Source of the DNA: a virus
Strand: one strand, 5' to 3'
Virus record (IMG/VR): IMGVR_UViG_3300010334_006851
Location: 1 to 64,000 of that record
DNA length: 64,000 nt
This document shows, piece by piece, positions 56,949 to 64,000 of the stretch. The notes under the pieces were generated by a model that did no database searches, was not told the DNA's origin, and saw only the letters and a program-made list of their open reading frames with translations. Both the position numbers and the translations under genes were made by a program. Position 1 is the first letter of the stretch; the number at the start of each line of letters is the position of its first letter.

Positions 56949-57071
56949 TTATTTTATTTTTCTTTTAGGAATAAAAGGCTTAGCAGGCTTTATAGATGTA
57001 GACATAAGCCTACCTGGCGTGTGTCCTCTCTTAATTCCGTACAGCCATTCTTTAAAGGCCAGAACGACCAT
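56949..57071 (-). CDS. 40-residue basic protein with capsid-targeting-like tag
   Basis: Starts MVVLAFKEWLYGIKRGHTPG and ends strongly basic (FIPKRKIK). The FKEWL core equals that of 57401 and 58756. Its ATG lies inside the end of the neighbouring tag protein gene (different frame, 20-base overlap). Could be a DNA-binding internal peptide. Confidence 0.5.
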   Translation of the reverse strand: MVVLAFKEWLYGIKRGHTPGRLMSTSIKPAKPFIPKRKIK

Positions 57072-57354
57072 TTTGGGCTGCCATTTGGGACTTCTTAAGA
57101 TCATCCTGCTTTCTCTTTAACGAAGAGGATATTTCTCCCTTGATAGAATCCATATCAGGCCTTAGGCCTTTTGGGGTCGCTCCTTTTAATTTGGGATCGT
57201 TCATTACAGATTTAGCTATTATATCTGGGTTTGGGTTGTTGCCAGAAGAGGCTAAAGCCTGTGCAACAGAAGCAGTTTTTTGGGAATCATATTTGGCGTA
57301 AAGGTCATTTTCGACCACGCCCTTTTTAGCCAGCCATTCTGTGAATGAAATCAT
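57052..57354 (-). CDS. Unknown protein with capsid-targeting-like N-terminus
   Basis: 100 residues starting MISFTEWLAKKGVVENDLYA (tag; V-V-E after residue 14). The rest is Ala/Ser/Lys-rich with low-complexity helices (SSLKRKQDDLKKSQ). GGAGG SD. Divergent from the ArdC-like gene, one of only two tag proteins on the reverse strand. Confidence 0.6.
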   Translation of the reverse strand: MISFTEWLAKKGVVENDLYAKYDSQKTASVAQALASSGNNPNPDIIAKSVMNDPKLKGATPKGLRPDMDSIKGEISSSLKRKQDDLKKSQMAAQNGRSGL

Positions 57355-57374
57355 TACAAACCTCCGTATGTAAA

Positions 57375-57382
57375 CATATATA
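57375..57382 (+). promoter_or_regulatory. Candidate late-type promoter element CATATATA
   Basis: CATATATA 18 bases before the ATG at 57401, with AAGGA between. Being nearly palindromic (TATATA) it could also serve the divergent tag gene at 57354. Confidence 0.35.
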
Positions 57383-57400
57383 GTACTAAGGATTCATATT

Positions 57401-58759
57401 ATGAGACTAAATTTTAAAGAATGGATGTTAACGGAGGAGACCGCGAGCACGCTCCTAACGCCAAACCCAACAAAACAAAACGATCCAAAATACGACTTTT
57501 TGGTTGTACTTAACGCAAAAGAAATATATCAGGTTCTTAAAAAATATGGATTTAGGTTTTACAAGCCAGATCTCAGCTGGAGCCTACCTAGGTTTGCATA
57601 TGAAAAGCTAGATGACAATGCAAAAAATGAGCTAAAAAGCGTAGGGGTAGAAATAGATCTGTTCAATATGGATAGACAAGCAGCCATTTCACAGGGACAA
57701 GCTAAAAAAGCACAGGCAGTTTCTGATAGAGAAAAACAAGCCCAGCAAGCACAAGCAGATGCAGAAAACAGAAAAACTTTAGACTATACAGGAAGTAAAG
57801 TTGATCAGTTAATAAAAGGAGAATTAGAAGCAGTAAAAGAACTAAGTAAAAAAGAGGATAACGAAAAAGTAGAGCAAATGCTTGATACAATAATTCATCA
57901 AGTAGCCAACATGGTAGATGAAGCCAAAAAAAGTAAAATAATAAAAGACTTTTTAGAAATGGCAAGCAGGCTTTATCAGTACTCTGCTAGAAATCAGTGG
58001 CTAATTTACGCACAAAACCCAGAAGCAACAGATGTACAAAGCAAAACAAAATGGCTAGAACTTGGCAGACAAGTAACTCCAGAAGGAGAAAAAAACGCCA
58101 TGATAATATTCAGGCCAGTAGGCGTAAGACAAAGAATAGTGAAATCAAAAGAAATAGACAAGGCAACTGGGGAAGAAAAAGAGATAAAGAAAAGAGTACA
58201 ATTTGGAATTCCGAAAAGTTACGCAGTTGAATACGTCTATGACATATCTGACACGATAGAAAAAGCTGGTGCCAAATCTGTTTATAAACCACACTCGTGG
58301 AGACAAGACAGCAACGAGCCTGTAGAAGAATTGGGAGGAATAATTGCTGGCGTTCTAAAGTACGCCGAAGACAATCAAATACCTGTAGAGTTTAAAGATC
58401 TTAACTACGGACTTGGAGGATATGCTACTAAGCACGGAGTAACAATAAACAGTAAGTTTGATGGAATCAATAAAGCGTCAACCCTAATTCACGAAATAGC
58501 ACACAAAATGATGCACTTCGTAGGAAAGAAAACAGATATAACAAGATCAGAAGCAGAACACGACGCAGAGACAGTCGCCTTCACAGTTCTGAAGTTCTTT
58601 GGCTTTGAAAGCAAAGACTCACCAGTCTACCTTTCATTGTGGGGAGGAACAAAAGAAAAGATCAAGTTACGCTCTAAGGGAATCAAAGAAACAGTGTCTT
58701 TGTTAATTAGGGCAATACAAGAGTACTATAAATCAGAAGGAATCCAACAGACCGTATGA
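57401..58759 (+). CDS. ArdC-like antirestriction/metallopeptidase protein with capsid tag
   Basis: 452 residues starting MRLNFKEWMLTEE (tag, L-T-E site). Residues 60-180 are a Gln/Ala/Lys linker and coiled coil. Residues about 190-250 match the ArdC N-terminal domain (YSARNQWLIYAQNPEATDV, WLELGRQVTPEGE, IIFRPV). The C-terminal zincin has HEIAH at 364-368 and EAEHDAE downstream. ArdC proteins bind ssDNA and block restriction of incoming plasmid DNA. With a packaging tag, this is a strong candidate for an injected antirestriction protein. Confidence 0.8.
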   Translation: MRLNFKEWMLTEETASTLLTPNPTKQNDPKYDFLVVLNAKEIYQVLKKYGFRFYKPDLSWSLPRFAYEKLDDNAKNELKSVGVEIDLFNMDRQAAISQGQAKKAQAVSDREKQAQQAQADAENRKTLDYTGSKVDQLIKGELEAVKELSKKEDNEKVEQMLDTIIHQVANMVDEAKKSKIIKDFLEMASRLYQYSARNQWLIYAQNPEATDVQSKTKWLELGRQVTPEGEKNAMIIFRPVGVRQRIVKSKEIDKATGEEKEIKKRVQFGIPKSYAVEYVYDISDTIEKAGAKSVYKPHSWRQDSNEPVEELGGIIAGVLKYAEDNQIPVEFKDLNYGLGGYATKHGVTINSKFDGINKASTLIHEIAHKMMHFVGKKTDITRSEAEHDAETVAFTVLKFFGFESKDSPVYLSLWGGTKEKIKLRSKGIKETVSLLIRAIQEYYKSEGIQQTV

Positions 58760-59001
58760 TAGACTTTAAAGAATGGAGAAAAAAAGAAGCAACGGTAGAA
58801 GTTGGACAGTATAAAATAATACTCCAAGACATAGGGAACGGAAGAATCTTATTGTCAGCAAGTTCGTCAGAGCAGATGATAGACAGTAAAAAAGAAGTAA
58901 AACAGGTAATAGATTTAACGGAGTTAAACAAACCAATAATGACAGGACTAGCTCTGTCCGCTCCGCTCATCGAGCCATACAACAGTAGAAACAACAACTA
59001 G
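58756..59001 (+). CDS. Small protein with capsid-targeting-like N-terminus
   Basis: 81 residues starting MIDFKEWRKKEATVE. The rest is a small beta-rich domain (YKIILQDIGNGRILLSASSS). Overlaps the ArdC-like gene by 4 bases (ATGA), so cotranslated and possibly copackaged. Converges on the HNH gene with stops sharing CTAG. Confidence 0.6.
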   Translation: MIDFKEWRKKEATVEVGQYKIILQDIGNGRILLSASSSEQMIDSKKEVKQVIDLTELNKPIMTGLALSAPLIEPYNSRNNN

Positions 59002-59273
59002 TCGTACTTTTCAACACCGTTTTCATCAAAATAATGTAAAACCCAGCCAGCGGTGGAAAAAAACTTTCTATCAACCTTTATAATGCCAGCATGAATTTTT
59101 CTGTGGCACAACGAGCAAACAGTGACAGTGTTGTGGTCTGTGTATTTACCGCCTTTATTGCCCTCTATTATACGATGCACGTCTAAAAGCTCATAAGTAG
59201 AACAATCACAGAACTTGCACTTTTTATCTATAAGCTTTTTTATTTTTTTATTTATAAGCTTATGCTTTTTCAT
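58998..59273 (-). CDS. HNH endonuclease
   Basis: 91 residues: a Lys-rich N-terminus, CKFCDC, then VHRIIEGNKGGKYTDHNTV and CSLCHRKIH, giving the H-N-H core and two zinc CxxC pairs. Small free-standing HNH proteins in phages act as homing or packaging nucleases; which is undecided. Confidence 0.85.
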   Translation of the reverse strand: MKKHKLINKKIKKLIDKKCKFCDCSTYELLDVHRIIEGNKGGKYTDHNTVTVCSLCHRKIHAGIIKVDRKFFSTAGWVLHYFDENGVEKYD

Positions 59274-60559
59274 TAAATAGAGCCGTTAATCTGATTGCAC
59301 CATCCTTTAGATTTGCTGTGCGGCCATACAACCCATGACTTAGGCCTAACAACAGTATCAAACTGTCGCCAAATCTTGCAATATTTATCGGGGTCCCTTT
59401 TCATTACATTAATCTCATTAATATCAGCATCCTTCCTGAATATCTCTGTTCCATTTTCGTCTTTAAAAACAACAACCCAAAAATCGTAGTCATCTTCAGG
59501 AACTTGAGAATACTGAACGTCGATACAATGCTTAAAAACAAAAGAAAAACTATCCAGCCATTCCTCTTCAGATTGCGAAGGAGGATTTGGTGGGTACTTT
59601 TTATCTAAAGTGTATCTTTGAACACCTCTTTTTGAAAATAGAATACCTGCGTATTTTTCGTAGTCGCGTAAGGTTCTTTCCTTGCCAAAACCATAAGGAC
59701 CATCATGCCCTTCTTGGGCCTCACCATCCATTCCAAATAACTTCCTGTTTATTAGATGACAAGCTTGGTTCTTTTTCCACCAAGACTTATCGTCATCCCA
59801 ATGTTTAGTTCTTCCTTTTCTAGTATATTCATGCCAACAAACGATTTTGTGAGGGTGGAAAAGATCATAACCATGGGTATATGCTCTAGCAGCTATAGAA
59901 ATTTCTTCGCCATGAAAGTAGTAGTCGGGGTTGTGCTGAACTTCTTTACAAAAAGCACCTAAAGTAAAACAGAAATGAGCCGAATAAAACCTAGCTGCAA
60001 TCGGCTCAGTTAAAGATTCGTGTTGAGGTATTCCTTCTGGAAGAAAGAAAACAACCCCCTCTGGGGTGAATCTGTCAAAAACCATACGCCAAGGTTGTTG
60101 AACCCTGCCTTTGGGGTCATTATCTGGGTCAAAAGAAGAAACGTATCCGGTCAATAGAGGCTTCTTGTGCCCCTTTGCTTGTAGTTCCTTAACCATGTTG
60201 ATAAGAATCTCATCCCAGTCCTTAACAAACCTCATATGAGAGTCTATTTGAAGAGTGTATGCTTCAGAACCGTATTGCTGTTGAACAAGATTTCTTGCCC
60301 AACACACACCCTTAGACTCGTTATGATCTATATCAACAATTTTAAATCTTGCATCATTCTCAAACTCAGATAAGTTGTCCCACGCATCTTCTTTACTATG
60401 CTGCCATGATATCCCAACAGAAAGGGCGTTGGGGTTTTTGGCCTGTTGGAGCATATCCTTTAGAGTAGGCACAAGTTGTGGGTCTCTATATGCGGCAATT
60501 TGGACAAATATAGTGTCCTTAGATAAACTTTTTTTAATAAATGAAGTCAAAGATTGCAT
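59273..60559 (-). CDS. GlcNAc-transferase-type glycosyltransferase
   Basis: ATG at 60559; 428 residues. IFVQIAAYRDPQLVPTLKDM, then GVCWARNLVQQQYG, the DxD-like DSHMRF, and YFHGEEISIAARAYTHGYD with H-E-Y fit the GlcNAc (Skp1-type/PF11397) family of GT-A enzymes, known from eukaryotes, giant viruses and some phages. Adds a hexosamine to protein or glycan. First of three large sugar-transfer genes ending the window. Confidence 0.82.
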   Translation of the reverse strand: MQSLTSFIKKSLSKDTIFVQIAAYRDPQLVPTLKDMLQQAKNPNALSVGISWQHSKEDAWDNLSEFENDARFKIVDIDHNESKGVCWARNLVQQQYGSEAYTLQIDSHMRFVKDWDEILINMVKELQAKGHKKPLLTGYVSSFDPDNDPKGRVQQPWRMVFDRFTPEGVVFFLPEGIPQHESLTEPIAARFYSAHFCFTLGAFCKEVQHNPDYYFHGEEISIAARAYTHGYDLFHPHKIVCWHEYTRKGRTKHWDDDKSWWKKNQACHLINRKLFGMDGEAQEGHDGPYGFGKERTLRDYEKYAGILFSKRGVQRYTLDKKYPPNPPSQSEEEWLDSFSFVFKHCIDVQYSQVPEDDYDFWVVVFKDENGTEIFRKDADINEINVMKRDPDKYCKIWRQFDTVVRPKSWVVWPHSKSKGWCNQINGSI

Positions 60560-60604
60560 ATTAAAATAGCCTGTGTGTGGGTACAAGCTAATTAAGTAAC
60601 AACA

Positions 60605-61996
60605 TTATATTTTTGTACTGTGAAACTCTGTCTTTGTTTCTTTTAGGGCATTTTCTACAAATTCTATAATTCTACTATTCTCAGAATTCCTTGAGTCATG
60701 CCACTCTACCCAGAGTTTTTTTATGTTATTAGGCCAACCCAACTTAACCATACGCTCCAGAACCTTATATTCAGAATGTTCTATATCCATGAACAAATAG
60801 ATTTCCTTATTTGGATCAAAGGACTTTATAAATGACAAAATATCAATTGATTCCACAATAACACTACCAAAGTAATTCCCATACCAACGTCCAGCGTCGG
60901 TCTCCTCCAACAAGGAACCTTGATTTTTGCCGTCTGTGCCGTATTGATTGAATATGGTTCGACCGTCTCTAATCCAAACAGCTTTTTTGTGCACCTTAAC
61001 CCTACAGGAGGAAAAAGCACTAGAAAATTTCTCCGTATCCACTATAGGATTTGGCTCAAATACATGAACGTCCCAACTGGAGTCTATGTCCAGCTCATCT
61101 ACTTTCTTTCGTAAAGAAGAACATTCATAAGAACCGCAGTCTATAAAAACGTTATTAGATTGATTGCCTTTCTTGTCATACAAATCAGGAGAATTTTGCT
61201 TTAGAATGTTAAAGTATGTTCTCCAGTCACATTTAATTAAATTGTACTTAGAAGGATCTTTACAATAGGTTATATCAAATATCTTTTCGTCGCTTCCAAT
61301 GTATCCATTTTCTAAGCATTCATCTACTGTTGTTTTGAACTCCTGGGCGAGGTTGTCTATTAGGTTCGAGGGAGCCATAAAAGCAGTTCCTTGAATGAAC
61401 CTGACTTGGGACAGAGCGTGCGACTCTTTGTTGTTGACAATTATATTTTTTGAGTGGCTAAAAAAAGTTACTTTTGAGTTGTCTAACTGATTAACCTTGT
61501 CCAAGGATGGCCAAATCTCACCCTTGTATTTACCTATATTATCTCTTAAACCACCAGCGTCCACCCACATTAGCAAGTCATTGTCAAAATATCTTTTATC
61601 CTTAACATCTTTCAAAAACTCTACTTTGTTAAACATAATAATGTTGTAGAGAGGACGAATCATCTCAGGAACGTCAGAGTGGGTCTTGTTTCTAAAGCCT
61701 TCTGAGTTCATCAAGTCAGAAAATTTATCATAATAGTGCTTGTAATAATAAAGCTGTTCGAGGGGCTCTTTAATTAAAACTGTATTTTCAAAAGAAGGAT
61801 CAAACTCTTTTCTATATCCCTCAATTTCTTCTATGAACTTTTCTTCTGTGTAGATGACGATCTTGCAATTCAAAGAAAGTGTGTTTCTCATCCAATGGAG
61901 ATAAGTGTCATAAGACAAACTAAAAGAACTCCATCCATCCCTCCCTATATCGTAGAGGGACATCACCAATACAGGACTATTTATAGCCATTCCCAT
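60605..61996 (-). CDS. HtrL/YibB-like transferase fused to FkbM methyltransferase
   Basis: 463 residues. The N-terminal half (YDIGRDGWSSFSLSYDTYL, KIVIYTEEKFIEEI, LMWVDAGGLRDN) fits the HtrL/YibB family of putative glycosyltransferases. The C-terminal half is an FkbM-type SAM methyltransferase (FIDCGSYECSS, VHVFEPNP, LFMDIEHSEYKVLERM). One chain could add and O-methylate a sugar. AAGGAG SD. Overlaps the dual glycosyltransferase by 16 bases. Confidence 0.78.
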   Translation of the reverse strand: MGMAINSPVLVMSLYDIGRDGWSSFSLSYDTYLHWMRNTLSLNCKIVIYTEEKFIEEIEGYRKEFDPSFENTVLIKEPLEQLYYYKHYYDKFSDLMNSEGFRNKTHSDVPEMIRPLYNIIMFNKVEFLKDVKDKRYFDNDLLMWVDAGGLRDNIGKYKGEIWPSLDKVNQLDNSKVTFFSHSKNIIVNNKESHALSQVRFIQGTAFMAPSNLIDNLAQEFKTTVDECLENGYIGSDEKIFDITYCKDPSKYNLIKCDWRTYFNILKQNSPDLYDKKGNQSNNVFIDCGSYECSSLRKKVDELDIDSSWDVHVFEPNPIVDTEKFSSAFSSCRVKVHKKAVWIRDGRTIFNQYGTDGKNQGSLLEETDAGRWYGNYFGSVIVESIDILSFIKSFDPNKEIYLFMDIEHSEYKVLERMVKLGWPNNIKKLWVEWHDSRNSENSRIIEFVENALKETKTEFHSTKI

Positions 61997-63573
61997 GTGA
62001 ACTTAGCTCCTTTATGATAAAGTGTACAATTAACATCACTTTCGATAAAGAAATTGTTGAACTCATCCATCATACTAGAAACTTTAAAGCCAGCTGATGC
62101 CAAGGATGTAGGAACAAATCCTTCGTGGTATCCGTAATAGCCTTCTTCATGAATCCTAAACAAATAATTCAAAGCTCTTTTGGAGAACCTAGTTATAGGG
62201 AAAAAGCACCCAAAGTGCCTGTGAACTGATTTGAATTTATCTCCAGGACCAGGACACCAACCCAACCAAGCACCACGGGAACCAAGCATCCTAGAATTAA
62301 GAACACTTACCCTAGGAAACTCAGAATATTCCTCTTTCTTAAAAGCTTGTATGGCCATAAAATCGTCATCCAAATAATTATAGGAATCTAAGAAGCCCTT
62401 GATATCTCCATCAAAAGAAATATCATCATCTAAGAACCAATAATAATCAAAGTTAGGATGGTTCAAATAGAACATTAGCATTCTATAGTGAGCATAAAAA
62501 TACTTCGGGTTTTGATGGCTGCCCCACCTGTGACTTCTATCTATAGGCTTGTCGAAAGAATGCTTAGCAAAATCTTCATCGTTATATGAACAAACATTAG
62601 ACTCATACTTCTCTGATACCTCTGTTGGGTCCTTGTTTGTTTGATTGTCAAACAAAACGTAAAAAGATTCGCCAAAATTTTTAGAAAACTTTTTAATTTG
62701 ATTGTTACCATCGCCTTCTAACGTCCTATAGTATGAGCTAACAACATAGGTGCTGTTAACAGAGATGGACTTCTTTATTATTTTATCCCATATTGGGATT
62801 CTGTTGAATTGGTGAACCAGGTCATATCGTTTGCCATCGGCTGTTAAAACAAGATTATTTTCAATCTTAGGCAAACCATACTTTATATTGTTCTTGTATC
62901 CCCAAGCTTCAAAAAAATGGGAGGGACCAGAAACATGGCAATGCATAGCCCAAGCATCGTCTAAATTAAACTTCTTTAACCTGGGTATCTCGTCCTCTCC
63001 CACAAGAACGATAAGAGCCGCTTGGTCTTTTATATTGTGTGCGTCTGTGCTAACGTTTTCACACAAATCAATCATTTTTTCATAAAGGCTTATCATGGGA
63101 AGCCTTTTGCCCGCAATTATGCCAGAGTTTATTATTTCTTTAGGCCGACAGCTATCAACACTATTTGGAAAAAGGACCGAAACATTTTGATGGTTCCATG
63201 GACACTGATTAACGTTAACGCCCTCTCCTGAAACCCAAATATCGTAATTATCTATATCAAGCTTCTCAAAGGGATCGCCTTGAAAGAAGACATCAAAGAC
63301 GTCAGTAGAAAGAACTAAGTCAGTATCAGATTTCTGGAGCCAACATTTAATGTGCTCCAGTCTTTTATGATTTATATGATAAGTGTCTTCTATTGTACAA
63401 GTTTCAAAATCAATTCCCAGCCTATCACACGCTAGCTTGTCCTCCTCGGACATATTTGCGACGAGGAGAACAATGTTCCCATCAGAATGATTTCTAAAGC
63501 TTTTGGACCAAAGCCTTATTTTTTCTTCGTGGTAGAATACGTTATTGCATAAACCTATCAAAGTCTTTTTCAT
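61981..63573 (-). CDS. Protein with two glycosyltransferase domains
   Basis: ATG at 63573; 530 residues. Domain 1 (to about 270) has LCNNVFYHEEKIRLWSKSF and LVLSTDVFDVFFQGDP (DxD region). Domain 2 has YWFLDDDISFDGD and YHEGFVPTSLASAGF, typical of family-2/DUF707-like transferases. The start lies 10 bases after a 19-bp hairpin and has no SD. Likely builds the same glycan as the two downstream genes. Confidence 0.75.
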   Translation of the reverse strand: MKKTLIGLCNNVFYHEEKIRLWSKSFRNHSDGNIVLLVANMSEEDKLACDRLGIDFETCTIEDTYHINHKRLEHIKCWLQKSDTDLVLSTDVFDVFFQGDPFEKLDIDNYDIWVSGEGVNVNQCPWNHQNVSVLFPNSVDSCRPKEIINSGIIAGKRLPMISLYEKMIDLCENVSTDAHNIKDQAALIVLVGEDEIPRLKKFNLDDAWAMHCHVSGPSHFFEAWGYKNNIKYGLPKIENNLVLTADGKRYDLVHQFNRIPIWDKIIKKSISVNSTYVVSSYYRTLEGDGNNQIKKFSKNFGESFYVLFDNQTNKDPTEVSEKYESNVCSYNDEDFAKHSFDKPIDRSHRWGSHQNPKYFYAHYRMLMFYLNHPNFDYYWFLDDDISFDGDIKGFLDSYNYLDDDFMAIQAFKKEEYSEFPRVSVLNSRMLGSRGAWLGWCPGPGDKFKSVHRHFGCFFPITRFSKRALNYLFRIHEEGYYGYHEGFVPTSLASAGFKVSSMMDEFNNFFIESDVNCTLYHKGAKFTWEWL

Positions 63574-63583
63574 AAAATATATA

Positions 63584-63627
63584 TAGCTTTTATGGCTGTT
63601 GAATTTGATCAACAGCCATAAAAGCTA
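63584..63627. terminator. Perfect 19-bp hairpin
   Basis: TAGCTTTTATGGCTGTTGA (63584-63602) and its exact complement (63609-63627) with a 6-base loop. It lies between two leftward genes. The leftward tail is TATATATTTT, a weak terminator tail, so it may act as a partial terminator or an RNase III site. Confidence 0.65.
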
Positions 63628-63642
63628 AAGAAAAGGCGAAAA

Positions 63643-63930
63643 TTATATTTGAACGCCCTTATTAGGCAATACAATTCCACTACCAAACTGGCTGTTATAG
63701 CCATTTTTGATATCCGGGTCAGGATCTGCTATCAGCAAAACATGATTAAAGCTAATCGTGTATGTCTCATCATTAGAAAAAGGAACCAAAGGAATTGAAC
63801 CGACTCCCTCTGATGTGACCATAAATCTCTGTGGCTTTTTCATAACAACCACCTTGCCCGAACTTTGATCAATAATCTCTATGTCTGCCACGACATCCTC
63901 GCCGGTAACTAATTTAACAACCTTAATCAT
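63643..63930 (-). CDS. Sm-like (LSm) small phage protein
   Basis: 95 residues: KLVTGEDVVADIEIIDQSSG, VVMKKPQRFMV and a C-terminal strand resemble the Sm-fold proteins commonly found in T4-like and marine phages. Function unknown; an RNA role is assumed from the fold. SD AAAGGAAG. Confidence 0.6.
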   Translation of the reverse strand: MIKVVKLVTGEDVVADIEIIDQSSGKVVVMKKPQRFMVTSEGVGSIPLVPFSNDETYTISFNHVLLIADPDPDIKNGYNSQFGSGIVLPNKGVQI

Positions 63931-63942
63931 ATTCGCTTCCTT

Positions 63943-64000
63943 TCATTTTGAAGAAAAATGTTCTGCTTGCTCCGACTCTATCATCTTCCTTATCAAGTTA
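63943..64000 (-). CDS. C-terminal end of an unidentified gene (partial)
   Basis: The last 18 codons of a leftward frame (NLIRKMIESEQAEHFSSK, then TGA) enter from beyond the window. Open to the edge and placed 12 bases before the next ATG, so probably the preceding gene of the operon. Too short to identify. Confidence 0.45.
   Translation of the reverse strand, partial: NLIRKMIESEQAEHFSSK

Noticed and set aside
61965-61980. TATAAATA near the start of the HtrL-FkbM gene
   Set aside because: It falls in the first codons after a well-placed AAGGAG/ATG, so a promoter there would remove the start.
1-64000. Alternative genetic code (recoded stop)
   Set aside because: TAA, TAG and TGA all end well-supported genes and no long gene is interrupted by any of them.
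1-64000. Prophage in a bacterial chromosome
   Set aside because: No integrase, attachment repeats or host housekeeping flanks are visible; the translation and chaperone genes are scattered single copies in phage-style operons.

Overview
The window is 64 kb of a large, compact, AT-rich tailed-phage genome, probably a jumbo myovirus-like phage of a Gram-negative bacterium. No host-chromosome genes flank it. The evidence is dense gene packing with ATGA/TAATG overlaps, a replicative DNA polymerase III alpha subunit, PhoH, a gp31/GroES-like co-chaperonin, FmdB-like and Sm-like small phage proteins, tail-fibre-like proteins, tRNAs, a tmRNA, TnpB and HNH genes, and many short unknown genes. The code is standard: TAA, TAG and TGA all act as stops. 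Strong Shine-Dalgarno (SD) sequences and several sigma70-like promoters are visible.

Layout. 0-3 kb: end of a repetitive NATFN-type adhesin (+), then small reverse genes. 3-9 kb: a sigma-like factor, metallophosphatase, sugar-nucleotide dehydratase, thioredoxin, a region-2-only sigma fragment and an amidoligase. 9-16 kb: a large structural protein, PhoH, an HD hydrolase, 2OG oxygenase and GT2 glycosyltransferase. 16-24 kb: DnaJ-GroES, aldehyde dehydrogenase, IF3 and a ThDP enzyme. 24-33 kb: small unknowns, peptide deformylase, bS21, glycosyltransferase-like genes and a DHH phosphoesterase. 33-45 kb: a DNA polymerase III alpha subunit split into two distant genes, the C-terminal one carrying a mini-intein. 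Between them lie tRNA-Asn, a methyltransferase, the tmRNA and a rightward virion-type cassette. 45-50 kb: two tandem structured RNAs behind tnpB, a Dam methylase with a nuclease-like partner, tRNA-Pro and an acyl carrier protein. 50-56 kb: a PrkA / DUF444 (YeaH) / SpoVR operon and an FmdB-like gene. 57-64 kb: capsid-tag proteins, an ArdC-like metalloprotease, HNH, and three large glycosyltransferase genes.

Most genes run leftward. The rightward islands are largely different: nearly all begin with a short N-terminal signature (F-x-E/Q-W/F/Y-hydrophobic, soon followed by a [LIV]-x-E-like site) resembling the T4 capsid-targeting sequence. Each such rightward operon head has a CATA(A/T)ATA element close upstream. 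I infer a set of internal-head proteins packaged with DNA. They include two HEIAH metalloproteases, one with an ArdC-like antirestriction domain, and a 2H phosphoesterase that could counter nucleotide-signal defences.

The main surprises are: (1) the two DnaE parts overlap and are reciprocally degenerate; (2) the DUF444 gene and the FmdB gene both appear to start at ATT, in a phage that encodes its own IF3; (3) the candidate capsid-targeted effector family; (4) a duplicated, covarying RNA abutting the tnpB stop codon. The phage also carries a translation-rescue and translation-control kit (IF3, bS21, peptide deformylase, tmRNA, two tRNAs).
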